Notes under the pieces: model-generated | Databases searched by the model: none | Told to the model about the DNA's origin: nothing | What the model saw: the letters and a program-made list of their open reading frames with translations, nothing else | Position numbers and translations under genes: made by a program | In this document: piece by piece, positions 25,316 through 33,248 of the stretch | Position numbering within the stretch: the stretch's first letter is position 1 | How the letters are laid out: each line of letters starts with the position of its first letter | DNA from: an uncultured Gemmiger sp. | GTDB lineage: Bacteria; Bacillota; Clostridia; Oscillospirales; Ruminococcaceae | Assembly: GCA_944388165.1 (NCBI GenBank) | Contig: CALXHS010000075.1 | Coordinates: 1-41,420 of the forward strand | Direction: 5' to 3' | DNA: 41,420 bases

Positions 25316-26071
25316 TCAGGCACACCGCAGGGCGATCAGGCCGATGATCCAGAGGTGGGCAGGGTAGAACACATAGAAAAAGTATTTGGCAAAAGGTCCG
25401 GCGGGACTGCGCTGCCCGTTGTACAGGGCGATGAAGGGCAGAACGGTAAGAAAGAGAAAATCGGAGTTGAAGCCCAGCATCACCAGGGTTTCCCACAGAG
25501 TGGGGTAGGCATGGAAGGTCAAAGCAAAAAGCAGGGCGGACATCCCCAAGCAGGACAGGAGGAAGGAGAAAGTTTGTCCCCGGAACCGGTAGGCCAGCAT
25601 CATGAAAGGCAAAATCAGAATGCCGCCCTCGGTGAACAGGATGCCCAGACCCAGCAGCACCACAGCCCCCGCCGTGCGCAGCAGTTTGTTTGCTTTTCCC
25701 CGGGGCGGGCGTTTCGGGTCGGTGCCTGCCAGCAGATCCAGCATGGCCACGCCCACGCCCAAGGTGAGGAAAATGTTGTTGGTCATGGAAAGACCATAGG
25801 GCGCGCCCAGAATGTTGTAGAGCCGGTTGCCCAGGGCCATGGCCGCGCCCCAGCCCAGCAGGCGGAGGGTGTAATGGGGACGGCTGCGGGTATGAACAAA
25901 GCCTTCCACTGCCATGTATGCGAACCAGACTCCCACACATCGGCTGAGAGCATGGAAGAGGGAGGCGGTTTCGGGACTCAGCAGACCGGGGATTTGGTCC
26001 AGATGGTCCAGCACCATCAGCAGGGCCATGAACAGCTTCAGTTCAAAGGCGTTTCGTGTTTTGCACAGCAA
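25316..26071 (-). CDS. TraX-like polytopic membrane protein
   Basis: The protein has 251 residues if it starts at TTG 26071, which is preceded by AAAGGAG at a spacing of 10; an upstream extension of 28 codons has no ribosome site. It shows about seven or eight membrane helices and the TraX family start FELKLFMALLMVLDHL. Later features are SMTNNIFLTLGVGVAMLDLL and KYFFYVFYPAHLWIIGLIAL at the end. TraX was named for F-pilin acetylation; chromosomal homologues in Firmicutes are probably acyltransferases of surface polymers. It follows the metallo-hydrolase gene on the same strand. Confidence 0.75.
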   Translation of the reverse strand: MLCKTRNAFELKLFMALLMVLDHLDQIPGLLSPETASLFHALSRCVGVWFAYMAVEGFVHTRSRPHYTLRLLGWGAAMALGNRLYNILGAPYGLSMTNNIFLTLGVGVAMLDLLAGTDPKRPPRGKANKLLRTAGAVVLLGLGILFTEGGILILPFMMLAYRFRGQTFSFLLSCLGMSALLFALTFHAYPTLWETLVMLGFNSDFLFLTVLPFIALYNGQRSPAGPFAKYFFYVFYPAHLWIIGLIALRCA

Positions 26072-26161
26072 TAGGGGAACGCTCCTTTCGGGATATCTTC
26101 CGCCGGAAACAGGCGGCCGATTACAAAGACGAAAGGCGGGGGCTCTTTTTGGCAAAGAAGG

Positions 26162-26202
26162 AAAAATAAAAGCCCCGCCGGTAAGCAGGGCAAAACGGCG
26201 GG
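26162..26202 (-). terminator. Terminator after the metallo-hydrolase gene
   Basis: On the minus strand CCCGCCG and CGGCGGG are followed by GCTTTTATTTTT. It separates this gene from the TraX-like gene downstream. Confidence 0.7.
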
Positions 26203-26212
26203 AAAGGGGAAC

Positions 26213-27022
26213 TTACAATTCCAGCTCCACCCCGCTGTGCAGGGCACGCAGCTGGTCTCCCATGATCTGCTGCATCCGCTCAAAGGCCGGGCGGCCGGTG
26301 CAGTGGCCGGAGTAAAACCGGCAGCGGTGCTGTGTCAGGGCGCGGGCGGTGTTCTCAATGACCTGCCACTCTTCGGGGGTGTAGTCGGTACCTTTTTTCA
26401 TGTGGAACCCGCTGACGACCATATCCGGATCGCCGCCGAAAATCTCCCTGTACCGGTCCAGAATGTTCAGGATACCGTTGTGGGCGCAGCCGGACAGCAG
26501 CACCCGCCGCCCCTCCGCTTCCACCACCAGGCACTGTTCATGGGCAAAATCGTCCTGCACCGGCACGCCGTTCCGCATCACCCGCAGGTCTAGATTGCTC
26601 TGGGGCCAGTACCGCCGCCCGGTGATGCCGCTGAAAAGATACAGCTCCTCATCCAGCCGGGCGTCTCCGTCCAGAAAATGCATCCGGGGCAGGGCAAGAA
26701 CAGCCTTGTCCATGCCGATGTACTTGTCCCCGTGGTAAAAATCCCCTCCGGCGCTGCGCTGCATCCAGATGTTGGCTTGCGGGGCCAGCTCGGCCATGCG
26801 CAGCAGCCCGCCCGCATGGTCGTAATGCCCGTGGCTGAGCACCACCGTGTCCACCTCGGACAGGTCGATGCCCACCGCCGCGGCGTTGTCCGCAAAAGCG
26901 GAGGTGGAGCCGGTGTCCAGCACCAGAGTGTGGCGGGGTGTCTGCAAATACAGGCTCAGGCCGTGTTCGTGGGCGCAGCCTTCGGCGCCGGGGGTGTTTT
27001 CGATCAGGGTCACAATGCGCAT
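26213..27022 (-). CDS. MBL-fold metallo-hydrolase
   Basis: This 269-residue protein has the metallo-beta-lactamase fold with VLSHGHYDHAGG (H64, H66, D68, H69) and further metal-ligand candidates in LSGCAHNGILNIL, VSGFHMKKG and YSGHCTGRPAFERM. The last motif is typical of the branch that includes methanopterin-pathway RFA-P synthase-like hydrolases; the bacterial role is unknown. The start ATG 27022 follows GGGAGGG; an in-frame extension further upstream has no ribosome site. A clear promoter lies at 27054-27082. Confidence 0.85.
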   Translation of the reverse strand: MRIVTLIENTPGAEGCAHEHGLSLYLQTPRHTLVLDTGSTSAFADNAAAVGIDLSEVDTVVLSHGHYDHAGGLLRMAELAPQANIWMQRSAGGDFYHGDKYIGMDKAVLALPRMHFLDGDARLDEELYLFSGITGRRYWPQSNLDLRVMRNGVPVQDDFAHEQCLVVEAEGRRVLLSGCAHNGILNILDRYREIFGGDPDMVVSGFHMKKGTDYTPEEWQVIENTARALTQHRCRFYSGHCTGRPAFERMQQIMGDQLRALHSGVELEL

Positions 27023-27053
27023 GGATGGTCCCTCCCGAGATTGTTCTGGTTCC

Positions 27054-27082
27054 AGTATACCCCACCGGCCGGACTGAAACAA
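27054..27082 (-). promoter_or_regulatory. Promoter of the metallo-hydrolase gene
   Basis: On the minus strand TTGTTT (27082-27077), a 17-base spacer and TATACT (27059-27054), 32 bases before the start codon. Confidence 0.7.
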
Positions 27083-27190
27083 GGGATTCATGCGGCGCCT
27101 GTGAGGCATGCCCCGCAAAAAACGGGTTGCATTTTTGACCATTCTTCGGCTGGACAGCATGTTCAACTTGTGTTAAGGTTGTGATAGAAA

Positions 27191-27269
27191 ATGCGTCCGG
27201 CCCAAAGGGGCAGACGCGGTGATTTTTGTACAAGATGGCGGCGGCACCGCAGCGGGTGCCGTTTTGTTT
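27191..27269 (+). ncRNA. Candidate orphan small RNA or plus-strand terminator
   Basis: Between two minus-strand genes the plus strand carries a hairpin (GCGTC 27193-27197 with GACGC 27213-27217, inner GCCC/GGGC) and then a second hairpin (CGGCACC 27242-27248 with GGTGCCG 27255-27261) followed by TTTTGTTT. The T tail points only to the plus strand, where no gene precedes it. A promoter upstream (27130-27185) is not convincing. Expression is unproven. Confidence 0.3.
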
Positions 27270-27272
27270 GGT

Positions 27273-27473
27273 TCAGGCGGCGCGGTAGATCCAGTTCCCG
27301 CTGCCGGCGGGGGGCTTTTCATACCACCCGGCCTGCCCGGCGGCGGGGCGGGTCAGGTCCACCGCGGCCACGCGGCGGGCAGTGGGGGGGCGCAGCACGG
27401 CCACCAGCAGAACGGCGGAAAAAACCAGGAAGGCCAGACTGGCCAGATGACGCTTGGCGGTGTTGCTTAACAT
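27273..27473 (-). CDS. Small membrane-anchored protein (66 aa), unknown function
   Basis: ATG 27473, after GGAAAGGGACC, opens a 66-residue frame. It has a basic N-terminus (LSNTAKRH), one membrane helix (LASLAFLVFSAVLLVAVL, about residues 9-26) and an outside tail rich in Arg, Pro and Ala that ends GSGNWIYRAA. No family is recognised. It has its own leader shared with the divergent flavoprotein fusion gene. Confidence 0.5.
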   Translation of the reverse strand: MLSNTAKRHLASLAFLVFSAVLLVAVLRPPTARRVAAVDLTRPAAGQAGWYEKPPAGSGNWIYRAA

Positions 27474-27613
27474 GGCAGGGTCCCTTTCCTTTCTGTGCCG
27501 GAGAAAACGGTTGCGTTCTTTGGATGGGATACAGCATACCGGGCCGATGTATCGGGAATGTATCGTTTTCAGAGGAATTTTGCAAAAAAACCGGGGCAGG
27601 AGATACAATGGGT

Positions 27614-27642
27614 TTGTGTTTTGCCCCCGTTTGCGGTATGAT
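27614..27642 (+). promoter_or_regulatory. Promoter of the CoA-disulfide reductase/siroheme fusion gene
   Basis: TTGTGT (27614-27619), a 17-base spacer and TATGAT (27637-27642), about 90 bases before the start codon. Confidence 0.65.
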
Positions 27643-27738
27643 AGTAATAAGCCGCCGGCCCGGTTTTCAGGGGCCGGGATTGATTCGGAAACAGAAGAGC
27701 CGGAGAGCGCTGCGGTGTGTCCCCGGCAGGAGGTTCGT

Positions 27739-30312
27739 ATGAAAGTTGTCGTCATCGGCGGCGTGGCCGCCGGTACCAAGGCTGCCGCCAAACTCAAGCG
27801 GGAACAGCCGGACGCCCAGGTGGTCATCTACACCAAGGGGCAGGACATCTCCTACGCGGGCTGCGGCCTGCCCTACTACGTGGGCGGCGGCATCGCCACC
27901 CGGGAAGAACTCATCGTCAACACCCCGCAGAAATACGCGGGTCTCACCCAGGTGCAGGTGTTCACCGGCCGGGAGGCTGTGGCCGTGGACGCCGCCGCCA
28001 AGACCGTCACCCTGCGTGCGGTGGACACCGGTGCTGAGGAGACCGAAACCTACGACAAGCTGATCCTGGCTGTGGGCGCCGAACCCTTTGTGCCCCCGGT
28101 GCCCGGCAAGGACCTGCCCGGCGTGTTCACCCTGCGCACCCCGGACGACGCCATCGCCCTGCGTGACTGGGTGGACAAGAAGGGCTGCCGCCGCGCCGTG
28201 GTGGTGGGCGGCGGTTTCATCGGCCTGGAAGCCGCCGAAAACCTGGTGGCCAAGGGTCTGAACGTCACTGTGGCGGACATGGCTTCCCAGCTCATGCCCA
28301 ACATCTTTGACCCCGAATTGGCGGGCTATGTCAAGACCAAGCTGCAGCTGGCGGGTGTGCGGGTGCTCACCGGCACCGCCCTGCAGGGCATCACCGGCAA
28401 CGGCAAGGCCGAAGGCGTCACCACCGACGCCGGGACCCTTCCCGCCGACGTGGTGGTGCTGGCCATCGGCATCCGCCCGGCCACCGCTTTCCTGGCCGAC
28501 AGCGGCCTGGATATGTTCAAGGGAACCATCAAGGTGGACAACAAGCAGCAGACCAACCTGCCCGATGTCTACGCCGTGGGCGACTGCGCCATGGTGTTCA
28601 ACGCCCTTACCGGCAAGCCCCAGTGGTCTGCCATGGGTTCCACCGCCAACATCACCGGCCGCTGCCTGGCCCGCAACCTGGCCGGGCATGAGAGCCTGTA
28701 CGGCGGCTGCCTGGGCACCGGCGTGGTCCGCCTGATGGAGGGCCTCAACGCCGGCCGCACCGGCCTGACCGAAGCCCAGGCCAGGGATGCGGGTTATGAC
28801 CCCGTCACCGTGGTCTGCGTCACCGACGACAAGGCCCACTACTTCCCCGGGGCGGACAGCTTCATCACCAAGCTGATTGCCGACAAAGCCACCCACAAGC
28901 TGCTGGGCATCCAGGTGCTGGGCGGCGGCGCAGTGGACAAGATGGTGGACATCGCCGTTACCGGCATTTCCATGGGCGCGACTCTGGAAACCTTCAACAC
29001 CCTGGACTTTGCCTACGCGCCGCCCTTCTCCACGGCCATCCATCCCTTCGTCCAGGCCTGCTACATTCTGGAAAACAAACTCTCCGGCGCCTTCGAGACC
29101 TTCACCCCCGCCCAGTACGCGGCCGGCGAAGCCGCGGACTATCAGGTCATCGACGTGCAGCCCGCTCCCGCCATCCCCGGCGCCCGCTGGGTGAACCTGG
29201 CCCAGGTCACCGGACCCATTGAGGGTCTGGACAAGGACGCCAAGCTGCTGCTGGTCTGCGCCAAGGGCAAGCGGGGCTACTTCCTGCAGAACCGCCTGAA
29301 GTCCTTCGGCTACACCAACACCCGGGTGCTGGAAGGCGGCGTCACCTTCAACAAGGTCAAGGTGGCGGTGGCCGCTGGTGCCCTCACGCCCCAGGAGATC
29401 AAGCGGGTGAAGGGCCTGGGCTGTCTGCAGGACAAGCGTTACCCCGACGTGTTCAACGTCCGCGTCATCACCCGCAACGGCAAGATCACCGCGGCGGAAC
29501 AGCGCACCATTGCCGAAGCTGCCGAAAAGTTCGGTTCCGGCGAAGTGACCATGACCACCCGCCTGACCCTGGAGATCCAGGGTGTGCCTTACGCCAACCT
29601 GGAAGACCTGATGGAATTCCTGGCCCAGGCCGGGCTCAAGACCGGCGGCACCGGCTCGCTGGTGCGGCCCGTGGTCTCCTGCAAAGGCACCACCTGCCAG
29701 TACGGCCTGCTGGATTCCTTCGGCCTGAGCGAGAAGCTGCATGAACGCTTCTACATCGGTTACCACGATGTCACCCTGCCCCACAAGTTCAAGATCGCCG
29801 TGGGCGGCTGTCCCAACAACTGCGTCAAGCCCGATCTGAACGACCTGGGCATCGTGGGCCAGCGTGTTCCCATGATCGATTCCGCCAAGTGCCGGGCCTG
29901 CAAGAAGTGCCTGGTGGAGGCCAACTGCCCCATCCACGTGGCCAAGCTGGAAAACGGCACTCTGCACATTGATCCCAACGCCTGCAACCACTGCGGCCGC
30001 TGCAAGGGCAAGTGCCCCTTCGGCGTGACCGAAGAGTTTGCGGACGGCTACAAGATCTATATCGGCGGCCGCTGGGGCAAAAAGATCGCCCACGGCCATC
30101 CCATCGACAAGATCTTTACCTCCGAGGAGGAAGTGCTGGATATGGTGGAAAAGGCCATCCTGCTCTTCCGCACCGAAGGCATCACCGGCGAACGCTTCGC
30201 CGATACCATCGACCGTCTGGGCTTTGACTATGTCCAGAACAAACTTCTGACCGAGTCTCTGGACAAGTCCGAAGCGCTGAAAAAGACCGTGATCGGCGGC
30301 GCCAGCTGCTGA
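27739..30312 (+). CDS. Multidomain fusion: CoA-disulfide reductase-like flavoprotein + rhodanese + sulfite/nitrite reductase siroheme domain + 2x[4Fe-4S]
   Basis: This 857-residue cytoplasmic protein is chosen from ATG 27739 after AGGAGG. Residues 1-445 are a pyridine-nucleotide disulfide oxidoreductase: FAD loop VVIGGVAAGTKAA, redox C42 in YAGCGLPYY, NAD loop VVVGGGFIGLEAAEN, and a dimerisation domain. Residues about 450-540 are rhodanese-like with the Cys loop CAKGKRGY (C507). Residues about 560-710 match the sulfite/nitrite reductase half-domain and siroheme-4Fe-4S ligands: CKGTTC (C648, C653) and GGCPNNC (C691, C695). Two ferredoxin motifs follow (C718/721/724/730 and C749/752/755/759). 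NADH electrons could thus reach a siroheme centre for reduction of sulfite or a related sulfur compound. The substrate is inferred. It lies upstream of a metal-chelate importer and siroheme synthase. Confidence 0.88.
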   Translation: MKVVVIGGVAAGTKAAAKLKREQPDAQVVIYTKGQDISYAGCGLPYYVGGGIATREELIVNTPQKYAGLTQVQVFTGREAVAVDAAAKTVTLRAVDTGAEETETYDKLILAVGAEPFVPPVPGKDLPGVFTLRTPDDAIALRDWVDKKGCRRAVVVGGGFIGLEAAENLVAKGLNVTVADMASQLMPNIFDPELAGYVKTKLQLAGVRVLTGTALQGITGNGKAEGVTTDAGTLPADVVVLAIGIRPATAFLADSGLDMFKGTIKVDNKQQTNLPDVYAVGDCAMVFNALTGKPQWSAMGSTANITGRCLARNLAGHESLYGGCLGTGVVRLMEGLNAGRTGLTEAQARDAGYDPVTVVCVTDDKAHYFPGADSFITKLIADKATHKLLGIQVLGGGAVDKMVDIAVTGISMGATLETFNTLDFAYAPPFSTAIHPFVQACYILENKLSGAFETFTPAQYAAGEAADYQVIDVQPAPAIPGARWVNLAQVTGPIEGLDKDAKLLLVCAKGKRGYFLQNRLKSFGYTNTRVLEGGVTFNKVKVAVAAGALTPQEIKRVKGLGCLQDKRYPDVFNVRVITRNGKITAAEQRTIAEAAEKFGSGEVTMTTRLTLEIQGVPYANLEDLMEFLAQAGLKTGGTGSLVRPVVSCKGTTCQYGLLDSFGLSEKLHERFYIGYHDVTLPHKFKIAVGGCPNNCVKPDLNDLGIVGQRVPMIDSAKCRACKKCLVEANCPIHVAKLENGTLHIDPNACNHCGRCKGKCPFGVTEEFADGYKIYIGGRWGKKIAHGHPIDKIFTSEEEVLDMVEKAILLFRTEGITGERFADTIDRLGFDYVQNKLLTESLDKSEALKKTVIGGASC

Positions 30313-30513
30313 GAACGGCCCGGCACTGCCGGGCATATACAACCGAAAAAAGCATACAGGATCTGCCGGACCGCAAGACGGAAAAGGGCCTTAAAACGAT
30401 CCTCTGCTTGTCTGTTTTACAGCGGCAGGGGCGTGGTGTACCCTCAACGCCGGGCGGCCCGGCTTTTTTCGGTCCCGAGGGGAAATTTGTGTGCAAAAGG
30501 GAAAGGAACACAG
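30313..30513 (+). promoter_or_regulatory. Structured leader ahead of the ABC importer genes
   Basis: A 7-bp hairpin GCCCGGC-ACT-GCCGGGC follows the fusion gene stop without a T tail. Further on, AGGATC/GATCCT and CTGCCG/CGGCAG can form competing pairs, before a terminator at 30449-30469. No known riboswitch is recognised (no cobalamin box). It may be an uncharacterised attenuator or only spacer. Confidence 0.35.
30449..30469 (+). terminator. Intrinsic terminator 45 bases before the importer lipoprotein gene
   Basis: GCCGGG-CGG-CCCGGC is followed by TTTTTT. It could end the fusion-gene transcript or regulate the importer by attenuation. Confidence 0.7.
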
Positions 30514-31494
30514 ATGAAAAAACTGCTTGCAACCATTCTGGCACTGGGCCTGCTGGCCGGGTGCACGGCGGCCGCGCCTGCCGATACCGCCGAATCTGCC
30601 GAATCGGCACAGACCACCGCCCGGCCCGCCACCGCCGAGACCTCCGGTGCTGTGACCATCGTGGATGATCTGGGCCGCAGCGTCACGGTGGATAACCCCC
30701 AGCGGGTGGCGGTGCTCATCGGCAGCTTTGCCGATGTATGGTGCCTGGCGGGCGGGGAGGACAGCCTGGTGGCCACCGCCCACGATGCCTGGACCTACTT
30801 TGACCATCTGCCCCTGGATGGGGTGGTGGACCTGGGGGCCACCAAGGAGATCAGCCTGGAGACCCTCATTGCCGCCGAACCGGACTTTATCGTGGCCAGC
30901 TGCAACACCCAGCTGGATCTGGACCTCATGCCCACCTTTGAGGAAATGGGCATCCCCGCCGCCTACTTTGAGGTGAGCACCTTTGAGGATTACCTGAGCA
31001 TGCTGGACCGCTGCACCCAGATCACCGGGGATACCGGCGCCTGCCAGACCAACGGCGCCGATGTGCAGGCCCAGGTGGATGAAGCTATCGCCCGGGCGGA
31101 CGGCAGCCAGCCTTCGGTTCTGTATATCCGGGTATCCAGTTCCGGCTGCAAGGTCAAAAACAGCAAGGATAACGTTCTGGGCGAGATGCTGGCCGCCCTG
31201 GACTGTGTCAATATCGCCGACCGGGAAGGTTCTTTGCTGGAAGACCTGAGCATGGAAGTCATCATGCAGGAGGACCCGGATTATATCTTCCTGGTTTACC
31301 AGACCGCCGACCCCTCGGTGGCCGAGGCGGTGGCCGACCAGACCCTGCGCAGCGACCCCGCCTGGGGCGCCCTGCGGGCGGTGCAGGAAGGCCGCTGCTA
31401 TGTGATGGACCAGACGCTGTACAACCTGAAACCCAATGCACGGTGGGGGCAAGCCTATGAACAACTGGCGGACATTCTGTACCCGGCTGCGTGA
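30514..31494 (+). CDS. ABC transporter substrate-binding lipoprotein (iron-siderophore/cobalamin type)
   Basis: This 326-residue protein has a signal peptide with lipobox LLAGC (lipid-modified C17), an Ala/Thr/Glu-rich spacer, then a helical-backbone binding fold of the FepB/BtuF class. Typical landmarks are IVDDLGRSVTVDNPQRVAVL, VVDLGATKEISLETLIAAEPDF and WGALRAVQEGRCYVMD near the end. It would deliver a metal chelate, heme or corrinoid to the permease. ATG 30514 follows GGGAAAGGA. The neighbouring permease, ATPase and siroheme synthase suggest an iron source for siroheme, but this is inference. Confidence 0.87.
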   Translation: MKKLLATILALGLLAGCTAAAPADTAESAESAQTTARPATAETSGAVTIVDDLGRSVTVDNPQRVAVLIGSFADVWCLAGGEDSLVATAHDAWTYFDHLPLDGVVDLGATKEISLETLIAAEPDFIVASCNTQLDLDLMPTFEEMGIPAAYFEVSTFEDYLSMLDRCTQITGDTGACQTNGADVQAQVDEAIARADGSQPSVLYIRVSSSGCKVKNSKDNVLGEMLAALDCVNIADREGSLLEDLSMEVIMQEDPDYIFLVYQTADPSVAEAVADQTLRSDPAWGALRAVQEGRCYVMDQTLYNLKPNARWGQAYEQLADILYPAA

Positions 31495-32479
31495 GCACCC
31501 GGCGGCGACAGGGCTGTTCCTGGCCCTGGTGACCCTGGTCCTGGCGGTACTCAGCCTCTGCGTGGGGGCGGTGGAAGTAAGCCCCGCCCAGGTGCTGCGG
31601 GCGCTGCTCACCAATGACCCCGCCGACGTTTCCGCCCGGGTGGTGCTGTATTCCCGCCTGCCCCGCACCTGCGGCAGCCTGCTGGCGGGGGCGGCGCTGG
31701 CGGTGTCCGGCGTCATCATCCAGACGGTGCTGGCCAACCCCCTGGCGGCGCCCCATATCATCGGCGTCAACGCCGGCGCGGGGCTGGCCGTCACCATCAG
31801 CTGCGCCCTGGCTCCTATGACCGCCATGCGGCCCCTGGCTGCCTTTGCGGGGGCCATGGTGGGGGTGCTGCTGGTGCTGCTCTTTGCCGAAACTACCGGT
31901 GCTTCCCGCATTACCCTGGTGCTGGCGGGTGTGGCCATCTCCAGCATCTTCAGCGCCCTCATCGACGCGGTGACCACCATCTATCCCGACGCCCTCATCG
32001 GCTACACCGATTTCCGCATGGGCGGATTGGCGGGGGTCACCATGGCCCGGCTGGCCCCGGCGGCGGTGCTCATCGGCATCAGCCTTTTGGCGGTGTTCGG
32101 CCTTACCGGCCTGCTGGACGTGCTGGCCCTGGGTCCTGAGACCGCCCAGAGCCTGGGCCTTTCGGTGCGCCCCACCCGGCTGCTCTTCCTCACCCTGGCG
32201 GCGGCTTTATCCGGCGCGGCGGTGAGCTTCTGCGGTCTGGTGGGCTTTGTGGGCCTGCTGGTTCCCCACGCCGTGCGGGCGGTGGTGGGGGAGGAGAGCC
32301 GCCCCCTTGTCGTCTGTTCTGCCCTGGGCGGTGCGGCCCTTATGACCCTGTGCGACCTGGTGGCCCGCACGGTGGCCGCGCCCTTTGAACTGCCGGTGGG
32401 CACGGTGCTCAGCGTGGTGGGTGGGCCTTTCTTCCTGTGGCTGCTGGTCCGCCAGAGAGGAGGCCGCACCCATGATTGA
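31457..32479 (+). CDS. FecCD family ABC transporter permease
   Basis: This 340-residue inner membrane protein has about nine or ten helices and standard FecCD segments: SRLPRTCGSLLAGAALAVSG, NPLAAPHIIGVNAGAGLAV, and CGLVGFVGLLVPHAVR followed by the coupling region and ELPVGTVLSVVGGPFFLWLL. ATG 31457 is preferred, with GGGGG seven bases upstream; it overlaps the lipoprotein gene by 38 bases. Two chains plus two ATPase chains would form the importer. Confidence 0.92.
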   Translation: MNNWRTFCTRLREHPAATGLFLALVTLVLAVLSLCVGAVEVSPAQVLRALLTNDPADVSARVVLYSRLPRTCGSLLAGAALAVSGVIIQTVLANPLAAPHIIGVNAGAGLAVTISCALAPMTAMRPLAAFAGAMVGVLLVLLFAETTGASRITLVLAGVAISSIFSALIDAVTTIYPDALIGYTDFRMGGLAGVTMARLAPAAVLIGISLLAVFGLTGLLDVLALGPETAQSLGLSVRPTRLLFLTLAAALSGAAVSFCGLVGFVGLLVPHAVRAVVGEESRPLVVCSALGGAALMTLCDLVARTVAAPFELPVGTVLSVVGGPFFLWLLVRQRGGRTHD

Positions 32480-33248
32480 ACTGCAACAGGTACAGGCCGG
32501 GTACCACAAACGCCCGGTGCTGCGGGGCATCGACCTGGAATTCCGCCCCGGGGAGGTGCTGGCCCTCATCGGGCCCAACGGCAGCGGCAAAAGCACTCTG
32601 CTGCGCACCGCGTTGGGGCTGCTGCCCTGCACCGGGGGCCAGGTGCTGTATGACGGTGTGCCGCTCACACAGCTTTCCCCCCGGCAGGTGGCCCAGCAGG
32701 CGGCTTTTTTGTCCCAGACCCGCACCACCCCCAACATCACCGCCCGGCGGATGGTGCTGCACGGGCGGTTCCCCCACCTGTCCTATCCCCGGCATTACCG
32801 GCCGGAGGACAGGGCCATCGTGCAACAGGCCCTGGAGGAAGCAGACGCCGCCGACCTGGCCGACCGCCCCATGAACGAACTCAGCGGCGGCCAGCGGCAG
32901 AAGGTCTATCTGGCCATGGCCATTGCCCAGCAGACTCCCGCCGTGCTCATGGATGAGCCCACCACCTTCCTGGATATCGCCCATCAGCTGGGGGTCATGG
33001 AGATGGCCCGCCGCCTGGCACAAGGGGGGCGGGCGGTGGTGCTGGTGCTCCACGACCTGCCCCTGGCCATGGGCGGCGCCCACCGCCTGGCGGTGCTGGA
33101 AGACGGCCTGCTGGTGCACAGCGGCACCCCCGAAGAAATTTACACCAGCGGCGTGCTGGAACCGGTGTTCCACATCCGGCAAAGCCGCACCAAGACCGCC
33201 GACGGCTGGCGGTATTTCTGTGAACTGCCCCAGAAGGAGGAAGGATAA
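32472..33248 (+). CDS. ABC transporter ATP-binding protein (FepC/BtuD type)
   Basis: This 258-residue ATPase has Walker A GPNGSGKST, the Q-loop AAFLSQTRTT, signature LSGGQRQK, Walker B AVLMDEP and switch LVLHD. It powers the FecCD-type importer. It overlaps the permease by 8 bases and is followed immediately by cysG, whose start is the base after the ATPase stop. Confidence 0.95.
   Translation: MIELQQVQAGYHKRPVLRGIDLEFRPGEVLALIGPNGSGKSTLLRTALGLLPCTGGQVLYDGVPLTQLSPRQVAQQAAFLSQTRTTPNITARRMVLHGRFPHLSYPRHYRPEDRAIVQQALEEADAADLADRPMNELSGGQRQKVYLAMAIAQQTPAVLMDEPTTFLDIAHQLGVMEMARRLAQGGRAVVLVLHDLPLAMGGAHRLAVLEDGLLVHSGTPEEIYTSGVLEPVFHIRQSRTKTADGWRYFCELPQKEEG

Noticed and set aside
27023-27166. 48-codon N-terminal extension of the metallo-hydrolase
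   Set aside because: It covers the promoter at 27054-27082; the GGGAGGG before ATG 27022 fits the family start.
27454-27738. 95-codon N-terminal extension of the siroheme fusion
   Set aside because: It overlaps the promoter, has no family match, and AGGAGG with ATG 27739 marks the real start at the FAD-binding strand.
27667-30342. 891-residue minus-strand frame opposite the siroheme fusion
   Set aside because: Antisense shadow; no domains, His/Gly/Val-rich composition.
30313-30513. Cobalamin riboswitch before the importer
   Set aside because: The conserved B12 box and core are not seen.
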